Origin: Arthrobacter sp. S39
GTDB taxonomy: Bacteria > Actinomycetota > Actinomycetes > Actinomycetales > Micrococcaceae
DNA length: 60,174 nt
Direction of reading: 5' to 3'
Assembly (NCBI RefSeq): GCF_004320525.1
Contig: NZ_SIHX01000017.1
Coordinates: 1 to 60,174, forward strand
Shown here: piece by piece, positions 54,678-60,174 of the stretch
How the letters are laid out: each line of letters begins with the position of its first letter
How positions within the stretch are numbered: position 1 is the first letter of the stretch
The notes under the pieces: generated by a model
Seen by the model: only the letters and a program-made list of their open reading frames with translations
Told to the model about the DNA's origin: nothing
The model's database searches: none
Made by a program: the position numbers and the translations under genes

Positions 54678-56756
54678 CTAGGAGACTGGCGCCTGCGCCT
54701 GGATGGCCGTGATGGCCACGGTGTTGACGATATCCTCCACGGTGCAGCCGCGGGACAGGTCGTTGACCGGCTTCCGCAGGCCCTGCAGCACCGGCCCGAC
54801 AGCCACCGCCCCGGAGCTCTGCTGCACGGCCTTGTACGTGTTGTTGCCGGTATTGAGGTCCGGGAAGATGAACACCGTGGCCTGCCCGGCCACCGAGGAC
54901 CCGGGCATCTTGGACTCCGCGATCGAGGCGTCCACGGCGGCGTCATACTGGATGGGACCTTCGACGGCGAGGTCCGGGCGGCGTTCACGCACCAGTTCGG
55001 TGGCCTGCCGGACTTCGTCCACAGCCTCGCCGGACCCGGAGCCGCCGGTGGAGTAGGACAGCATGGCCACCCTCGGCTCCACGCCGAACTGCACGGCGGT
55101 TTCGGCGGAGGCGAGGGCGATGTCCGCGAGCTGCTCCACGTTGGGGTCGGGGTTGACGGCGCAGTCGCCGTACACCAGCACCCGGTCAGGCATCAGCATC
55201 AGGAACACCGAGGACACGATCTTGACGCCGTCACGGGTCTTCACGAACTCCAGCGCCGGCCGGATGGTGTGGGCGGTGGTGTGCGCGGCGCCGGACACCA
55301 TGCCGTCCACCACGCCCAGCTGGACCATCATGGTGCCGAAGTAGCTGCCGTCCTGCATGATCTCCAGCGCCTTGGCCAGGTCCACACCCTTGTGCGCCCG
55401 CAGCTCGGCGTACTTCTCCGCGAAGCCCTGCCGCAGCTCGGACGTGGCCGGGTCCACGATGTTGATCCCGGAGAGGTCGATGCCCCGTGCCGCGGCCAGC
55501 TCACGGACGTCGGTTTCGCGGCCCAGGACGGTCAGGTCGCAGACGTCGCGGCGGTGCAGGATCTCGGCGGCGCGCAGGATCCGCACGTCCGTCCCCTCGG
55601 GCAGTACCACGTGCCGGCGCTCCGCCCTGGCCCGCTCGATCAGGTCGTGCAGGAACCGCAGCGGCGTCATCCGCTCGGCCCGAGGGAGGTGCAGGCGCTC
55701 CACCAGCTCCACCTCGTCCACGCGCCGGGACCACAGGCCCAGCGCGGAGGCCACCTTGCGGCGGTGCCCCGACCAGATCTCGCTGCGCACCTCGGACACG
55801 CGCTTGGCGGTGGTGTACGTGTCCTGTGACGCGGCAAATACGGGGAAGGGTGCCTGCGCCAGGAGCGGGTAGATGTTGGCGTCCGGGGCCAGGCCGCCCG
55901 TGAGGATCAGCGCCGACGGCACGGGGAACTCCGGCGAGAACGACGACGCCAGGCACGCCACCATCACGTCAGCCCGGTCCCCCGGCACAATTACCAGCGC
56001 GCCCTCGTCCAGCACGTTCAGGAAGTTGCCCACGTTCATGGCCGCCACCTTGATGTCCTTCACGTCGCGCTCCATGTCGGCGCGGCCTGCGATCTGCCGC
56101 ACGCCGAGCGCCGCGGCCACCTCGCCGGTGGTGGGCCGGGCGATCTCGTCGAGCTCCGGCAGGACGTACACCGGCCGGCCGGATGCTCCGGGCTTCACGG
56201 CGGCCGCAATCTCGTCCACCAGGTCCGGGTCGGCCCGGTTCACCATGATGGCCAGCAGCGTGCACTTTTCCGCGGACAGCTCCTTGCGGGCAACCTCGAC
56301 GGCGGCGCCCGCCTCGGCGACGCTCAGCCCCTTCGCTCCCACGACGGCCACCACGGGGGCGGCCAGGTTGTTGGCGAGGCGGGCGTTGAGGTCAAATTCG
56401 ACGGCGGCGTCCTGGCCGGTGAGGTCGGTCCCCTCCACGATCACCACGTCGCAGTGCCGGGACAATTCGGCGAAGATCTCCACGCAGCGGGCATCGATGT
56501 CGGCGCGTTTGCCTTCGGCGAGCAGGGCCCGCACTTCGCCGCTGGTCAGGCCGCCGCGGCACCGGTCGTCGTCGAGCTGGAAGCGTGCCTTCATCAGGCT
56601 CACCATGGGGTCGTCCGCCGCGTCCGGGCCGTGGACCACGGGCTTGAAGAAGCCGATCCGGTCCGCATGCCGGTGCAGCGTATCCGCCAGCCCCAGGGCC
56701 ACGAGCGATTTGCCCGAGCCGGGAGTGGTTGCGCTGACGTAAATGCCTTTGGCCAT
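54678..56756 (-). CDS. pta: Phosphate acetyltransferase, long form with DRTGG domain
   Basis: 692 aa from ATG 56756 with AAAGGGCGG upstream. N-terminal DRTGG/CobB-like part (about 1-370; P-loop-type SATTPGSGKSLVALGL) followed by the catalytic PTA_PTB domain: LPEGTDVRILRAAEIL, MVSGAAHTTAHTIRPAL, SSVFLMLMPDRVLVYGDCAVNPDP, MLSYSTGGSGSG and ATVFIFPDLNTGNNTYKAVQQ. It converts acetyl-CoA and phosphate to acetyl phosphate for AckA. It is separated from ackA by an opposite-strand island (52.9-54.6 kb), so they cannot share one ordinary short operon. Confidence 0.95.
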   Translation of the reverse strand: MAKGIYVSATTPGSGKSLVALGLADTLHRHADRIGFFKPVVHGPDAADDPMVSLMKARFQLDDDRCRGGLTSGEVRALLAEGKRADIDARCVEIFAELSRHCDVVIVEGTDLTGQDAAVEFDLNARLANNLAAPVVAVVGAKGLSVAEAGAAVEVARKELSAEKCTLLAIMVNRADPDLVDEIAAAVKPGASGRPVYVLPELDEIARPTTGEVAAALGVRQIAGRADMERDVKDIKVAAMNVGNFLNVLDEGALVIVPGDRADVMVACLASSFSPEFPVPSALILTGGLAPDANIYPLLAQAPFPVFAASQDTYTTAKRVSEVRSEIWSGHRRKVASALGLWSRRVDEVELVERLHLPRAERMTPLRFLHDLIERARAERRHVVLPEGTDVRILRAAEILHRRDVCDLTVLGRETDVRELAAARGIDLSGINIVDPATSELRQGFAEKYAELRAHKGVDLAKALEIMQDGSYFGTMMVQLGVVDGMVSGAAHTTAHTIRPALEFVKTRDGVKIVSSVFLMLMPDRVLVYGDCAVNPDPNVEQLADIALASAETAVQFGVEPRVAMLSYSTGGSGSGEAVDEVRQATELVRERRPDLAVEGPIQYDAAVDASIAESKMPGSSVAGQATVFIFPDLNTGNNTYKAVQQSSGAVAVGPVLQGLRKPVNDLSRGCTVEDIVNTVAITAIQAQAPVS

Positions 56757-56943
56757 GGTCCGCCCTTTGCTGTGGCTGATGTGGAGCTGCCGGTCATCCC
56801 ATCCTTGCACTTCCGCCCGGGGTGCGTGCCGCCGTCGTACGTTTCAGCCCAGTTTCGGATCCCCAAGCCCGGATGTTGCTGCCAAAACCCGGCTCGCGGC
56901 CTGGAAAACCGGGCCAGAACGGCGGCGCTCCACCGCCCCACCC

Positions 56944-56989
56944 TTGACACCGACCCCCTCCATGGGATTACCTAATGAACATTCGGTAA
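56944..56989 (+). promoter_or_regulatory. Promoter and operator of the paaI-paaK unit
   Basis: TTGACA at 56944-56949 is a strong -35. The palindrome TTACCTAATG-AA-CATTCGGTAA (56968-56989, 9 of 10 pairs) follows, over the expected start region. Operators of TetR-type PaaR regulators have similar symmetry. The TetR gene is two genes downstream. Confidence 0.6.
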
Positions 56990-57011
56990 ATAAAGCTGGA
57001 GGCAATGACGC

Positions 57012-57482
57012 ATGGCTGAAGCAACACTCTCCGGGGCAACCCACCCCATCCTGGAAAACGACTACGCCTCCGAATGGATGGGCATCAAGGTCCTCGCGCT
57101 CAGCGACGGCCACGCCACCATCCAAATGACGCTGCGGCAGGAAATGCTCAACGGCTTCGGCATGGCCCACGGCGGAATGATCTTCGCCTTCGCCGACACC
57201 GCCTTCGCCCTCGCCTGCAACCCGGTGAACCCCGGCCCCGGAGACGCGGACAGCATCACTGTTGCCGCCGGCGTCGACATCAACTTCCTCAAGCCGGCCT
57301 ACCGTGGCCAGGTGGTCACCGCCGTCGCCGACCGCCGCTCCAGCGCGGGCCGCAGCGGGCTCTACGACATCCAGATTTTCGCCGCCGACGCCGCGCGGCC
57401 CGGTTCCGAACCCAGTTCCGGCACCCCGGGCGAACTCATTGCCGAGTTCCGCGGACGCAGCCGGACCATCCCCAAGAAGTAG
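57012..57482 (+). CDS. paaI: PaaI-like hotdog thioesterase
   Basis: 156 aa from ATG 57012 with GGAGG upstream. The hotdog fold with NGFGMAHGGMIFAFADTAFALACN (catalytic Asp in FADTAF) and FLKPAYRGQVVTAVADRRSSAGRSGLYDIQIF identifies PaaI, which hydrolyses CoA esters of phenylacetate derivatives that might stall the pathway. It is followed after seven bases by paaK. The other paa genes (paaABCDE and so on) are not in the window. Confidence 0.9.
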   Translation: MAEATLSGATHPILENDYASEWMGIKVLALSDGHATIQMTLRQEMLNGFGMAHGGMIFAFADTAFALACNPVNPGPGDADSITVAAGVDINFLKPAYRGQVVTAVADRRSSAGRSGLYDIQIFAADAARPGSEPSSGTPGELIAEFRGRSRTIPKK

Positions 57483-57489
57483 GAAAACC

Positions 57490-58851
57490 ATGACCCTCCA
57501 CGCCCCCGAAACACCCACGTCCCAGCCAACCGCCGCCACCGACGCCGTCCTGGACTACGAGGAAACCATCTCCCGCGACGAGCTCGAGGCCCTCCAGCTC
57601 GGCCGCCTGCAGCACACCCTGGCCTACGCCTACGACCGGGTGCCGCTGTACAAGCGCAAGTTCGACGACGCCGGCATCCACCCCACCGACCTGCGCGAAC
57701 TGGCCGACCTCGGCAATTTCCCGTTCACCACCAAGGAAGACCTGCGCGCCGAGTACCCCTTCGGCATGTTCGCCGTGCCGCAGAGCGAAGTAGCCCGCGT
57801 GCACGCAAGCTCCGGCACCACCGGCCGGCCCACCGTCGTCGGCTACACCAAGCAGGACCTGGCCGACTGGGCCAAACTCGTGGCCCGCTCGCTGCGCGCC
57901 TCCGGCGTCCGGCCCGGCATGAAAGTCCACAACGCCTACGGCTACGGCCTGTTCACCGGCGGCCTGGGCGCGCATGCCGGCGCCGAAGCTCTCGGCTGCA
58001 CCGTGATCCCCATGTCCGGCGGCCAGACCGAACGCCAGATCCAGCTCATCCAGGACTTCCGGCCCGACGCCATCCTGGCCACGCCCACGTACCTGCTGAC
58101 CATCGCCGACGCCATGGCACACATGGGCATCGACCCCGCCTCCACATCGCTCAAATACGCCGTCCTCGGTGCCGAGCCGTGGACCCAGGAGATGCGGCAC
58201 GAGCTTGAGGTCACCATGAACATCAAGGCCTGCGACATCTACGGCCTGTCCGAGGTGATGGGCCCGGGCGTCGCCGGCGAGGCAGTGGAGACGCAGGACG
58301 GCAGCCACATCTGGGAGGACCATTTCCGCCCGGAAATCATCGACGCCTTCAACCCCGTGGTGGGCAAGGAAAACGTGCTGCACGACGGCGAACACGGCGA
58401 ACTCGTCTTCACGTCGCTCACCAAGGAGGCGCTGCCGATCATCAGGTACCGTACCAAGGACCTCACCCGCCTGCTGCCCGGCACCGCCCGCCCCGCGCAC
58501 CGCCGGATGGGCCGCATCACCGGCCGCAGCGACGACATGATCATCCTGCGCGGCGTGAACCTCTTCCCGTCCCAGATCGAGGAAATCGCGCTGCGGATCC
58601 CCGAACTGAGCCCGCACTTCCAGCTCGAACTCACCCGCCCGGAAGGCCAGCGGATGGACCAACTGACGGTCCGGATCGAACGCCGGGAAGCGGTCACCCC
58701 TGAGCAGAGTGCGACGGCGGCACGCGCCCTGAAGGAGCAAATCAAGATCCACGTGGGTTCTTCGTGCGCCGTGGACGTCGTGGAGCCGGGGTCGCTGGAG
58801 CGGTCCAACGGCAAGCTGCGCCGGATCTACGACCTGCGGCCGAAGGGCTGA
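57490..58851 (+). CDS. paaK: Phenylacetate-CoA ligase
   Basis: 453 aa from ATG 57490 (RBS AGGAAAAC). Motifs: VHASSGTTGRPTVVGYT, HNAYGYGLFTGGLGAHAGAEALG, IYGLSEVMGPGVAGE, and near the C-terminus GRSDDMIILRGVNLFPSQIE with Lys in RSNGKLRRI. These are typical of PaaK. It forms phenylacetyl-CoA, the entry step of aerobic phenylacetate breakdown. With PaaI and a TetR regulator it makes a compact unit, perhaps a satellite of a larger paa cluster outside the window. Confidence 0.93.
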   Translation: MTLHAPETPTSQPTAATDAVLDYEETISRDELEALQLGRLQHTLAYAYDRVPLYKRKFDDAGIHPTDLRELADLGNFPFTTKEDLRAEYPFGMFAVPQSEVARVHASSGTTGRPTVVGYTKQDLADWAKLVARSLRASGVRPGMKVHNAYGYGLFTGGLGAHAGAEALGCTVIPMSGGQTERQIQLIQDFRPDAILATPTYLLTIADAMAHMGIDPASTSLKYAVLGAEPWTQEMRHELEVTMNIKACDIYGLSEVMGPGVAGEAVETQDGSHIWEDHFRPEIIDAFNPVVGKENVLHDGEHGELVFTSLTKEALPIIRYRTKDLTRLLPGTARPAHRRMGRITGRSDDMIILRGVNLFPSQIEEIALRIPELSPHFQLELTRPEGQRMDQLTVRIERREAVTPEQSATAARALKEQIKIHVGSSCAVDVVEPGSLERSNGKLRRIYDLRPKG

Positions 58852-58874
58852 GCGCGAACGTACAGTTGAGGCCC
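58852..58874. repeat. AACGTACA intergenic repeat, single copy
   Basis: GCGCGAACGTACAGTTGAGG starts right after the paaK stop codon, the same family as at 19123. Confidence 0.8.
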
Positions 58875-58894
58875 TCAAGCGCCGCCTGCCGTGA

Positions 58895-58908
58895 TTACTG
58901 AACGTTCA
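58895..58908 (+). promoter_or_regulatory. Palindrome before the TetR gene, probable operator
   Basis: TGAACGTTCA (58899-58908) is a perfect 10-bp palindrome, 17 bases before ATG 58925, preceded by TTAC as in the paaI operator. Confidence 0.5.
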
Positions 58909-58924
58909 TGAGAAAATAGCCGTT

Positions 58925-59530
58925 ATGTCCAGCACAGAAGTTCCCACCAAGCGCGGCCGTCCCGGCTATGACCAGCAGTCGGTCCTGGTCATCGCCGTCG
59001 ACGTTTTCAACCGGCACGGCTATGACGCCACGTCCATGGGCATCCTCGCCGAGAACCTGGGCATCTCCAAGTCGGCGATCTACCACCACGTGCCGTCCAA
59101 GGGCGACCTGCTCAAGCTCGCCCTGGACCACGCGCTGGGCGGCCTGGAAGCCATCCTGGAGCGGCCCGAGGCACAGTCCGGCGCTGCCGACGCTCGGCTG
59201 GAATTTGTGCTGCGGCAGACAGTGGCGGTGCTGGTGGAACGGTTGCCGTTCGTGACGCTGCTGCTGCGCCTGCGGGGCAACACGGAAATCGAACGCGACG
59301 CCCTCGAACGGCGGCGCGCCTTCGACCACAAGGTGGCGGAGCTGATCTCCGCCGCCCGGGACGAAGGCCAGCTGCGGCAGGACATCGACCCACGGACCGT
59401 GACCCGGCTGCTGTTCGGCACCATCAACTCGATCGTGGAGTGGTACAGGCCGGGCGGTTCGCTCTCTCCGGAAAAGCTGGCCGACGACGTCATCACCATT
59501 GCGTTCGACGGGCTCCACGCGCAGCCCTAG
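58925..59530 (+). CDS. paaR: TetR-family regulator, PaaR-like
   Basis: 201 aa from ATG 58925. The helix-turn-helix reads VLVIAVDVFNRHGYDATSMGILAENLGISKSAIYHHVPSKGDLLKLAL. The C-terminal ligand domain contains LRLRGNTEIERDALERRRAFDHKVAELI and ends FGTINSIVEWYRPGGSLSPE, similar to TetR regulators of phenylacetate genes in Actinobacteria. Likely represses the paaI-paaK unit until phenylacetyl-CoA appears. Regulator name assigned by context rather than from an alignment. Confidence 0.83.
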   Translation: MSSTEVPTKRGRPGYDQQSVLVIAVDVFNRHGYDATSMGILAENLGISKSAIYHHVPSKGDLLKLALDHALGGLEAILERPEAQSGAADARLEFVLRQTVAVLVERLPFVTLLLRLRGNTEIERDALERRRAFDHKVAELISAARDEGQLRQDIDPRTVTRLLFGTINSIVEWYRPGGSLSPEKLADDVITIAFDGLHAQP

Positions 59531-59552
59531 GGCCGGCCAGCCTTAGGGCCTG

Positions 59553-59960
59553 TCAGAGCTGGTACTCCATCTGCGTTCCCAGCGTTTCGTGGACGCAGAG
59601 GATGTTGTGCTCCGTGTCCATAAACCAGGCGCACTTCTCGGAGTCCGTGGTACAGATGTGGTTCTCCGTCTTCAGGTTGGGCAGGTCGTAATCCTGGAAC
59701 AGGATGCCCTTGGCCTCCATATCCTGCACGATCCGCTCAATGTCTCGCACCTCGAAGCTGAGGGCGGTGTGGTCGGAGTGCTTTCCGTCCGAGACCGGCA
59801 ACAGCTGCAGCATCGGGCCGCCGTCGCTACCGAGTAATTCGCTTCCATCGTCTGTCATTCCGTGGTGCGGGAGTCCGAGTTTTTCGGTGTAGAAACTCCG
59901 GGCGCGTGCTGCATCATCGACTGGCAGGATGGTTGTGGCTGTGTTCAAGGCTAGGTTCAT
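59553..59960 (-). CDS. VOC-family protein
   Basis: 135 aa from ATG 59960 with a strong AGGAGGTGG upstream. VOC halves: NTATTILPVDDAARARSFYTEKLGLP, then SDHTALSFEVRDIERIVQDMEAKGILFQDY and FMDTEHNILCVHE. It shows the paired fold; the late motif DTEHNILCVHE holds the C-terminal Glu. Function unknown, perhaps a resistance or degradation enzyme. It converges with the TetR gene; stops are 22 bases apart. The 214 bases to the window end show no clear gene. Confidence 0.85.
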   Translation of the reverse strand: MNLALNTATTILPVDDAARARSFYTEKLGLPHHGMTDDGSELLGSDGGPMLQLLPVSDGKHSDHTALSFEVRDIERIVQDMEAKGILFQDYDLPNLKTENHICTTDSEKCAWFMDTEHNILCVHETLGTQMEYQL

Positions 59961-60174
59961 TTCGCCACCTCCTACGGAGGAAATTTTACGCCTCAGCGGC
60001 CCGGAAAGACCCTGGACGCTCTCTCGCTCCCTGTCGCTTAATCCCGGACGCTCGTTACCTTTTTCGTAGCCCGTTCCTGTTGCAGGATATGGGTGTGCTG
60101 GCCTGCCGGTCCCGGCATGATTGAGACGCTCTGTTGGTCATGATCTTGAGAGTGTTGTCACCGGGGCGGGCAGG

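Noticed and set aside
60001..60060. A possible fragment of the copper-flanking repeat (GGACGCTCTC)
   Set aside because: Only the first 10 bases match copy A and no inverse arm follows; not enough to call.

Overview
The window reads as chromosomal DNA of a high-GC actinobacterium, most likely Arthrobacter, Pseudarthrobacter or a close relative in the Micrococcaceae. This rests on GC-rich codon use, frequent GTG/TTG starts, a DUF222-type HNH endonuclease remnant at the left edge, four ANTAR-domain regulators, an ECF42 sigma factor with its DGPF/YCII partner, LCP (LytR-CpsA-Psr) wall enzymes and many intergenic palindromic repeats. No tRNA, rRNA, CRISPR array, prophage or intact transposase was seen. 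Functions are assigned by reading the sequence only; no database search was run.

Layout. 0-4.8 kb: HNH endonuclease fragment, a hypothetical, a GAF-ANTAR regulator, a YnfA-like membrane protein, then a tight metal-responsive operon (CmtR-like ArsR repressor, CDF transporter with Cys-rich tail, thioredoxin-like protein, 54-aa zinc ribbon, alpha/beta hydrolase). 4.9-7.3 kb (minus strand): PadR - DUF1048 - ABC ATPase - ABC permease. 7.4-19.1 kb: potassium block with a small membrane ORF, kdpFABC, kdpD, kdpE, an APC-type permease and a TrkH-type channel. TTAAG-N6-T(T/C)A(A/G)G repeats precede both kdp and the APC gene and may tie them into one KdpE regulon. 19.2-25.7 kb: two GAF-ANTAR regulators, AraC, VOC, a secreted protein with a structured leader, YCII, ArsR plus SRPBCC/DinB-like fusion, and a NeuD-like acyltransferase. 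25.8-29.1 kb: Ser/Thr kinase plus lipoprotein, and a hipBA toxin-antitoxin pair with three operators at exact 60-bp intervals. 29.2-31.1 kb: an unusual fusion of GTP cyclohydrolase II to a flavin monooxygenase/acyl-CoA dehydrogenase-like domain behind a palindromic operator.

31-34 kb: SRPBCC, ECF42 sigma and DGPF partner with a matching ECF42-type promoter, and a PAS-ANTAR regulator. 34.2-38.4 kb: copper cassette (CsoR-type promoter, copZ-like chaperone, CopB-type P-ATPase, DUF6153-like and DUF305 proteins) bracketed by two copies of a long double palindrome. 38.4-42 kb: low-molecular-weight tyrosine phosphatase, two tandem LCP proteins and a hypothetical. 42-44.7 kb: an AMP-ligase / carrier / acyltransferase-3 megaprotein on an apparently leaderless promoter containing a DtxR/IdeR-like iron box. 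45-49.7 kb: histidine phosphatase, NAD(P)HX dehydratase, a Pro-rich small protein and oligopeptidase B. 49.7-56.8 kb: paired SRPBCC genes, GNAT, ackA and pta. ackA and pta are separated by an opposite-strand island with a Zur-box promoter, an Mrf/CobW-like protein lacking the P-loop, and a cysteine-free L36. 57-59.5 kb: paaI-like thioesterase, paaK and a TetR (PaaR-like) regulator; then a VOC protein.

The main theme is ion and metal homeostasis: K+, Cu, a CmtR-sensed metal, Zn and Fe each have a recognisable operator in the window. A second theme is intergenic repeats: at least five palindromic or tandem families recur between genes.
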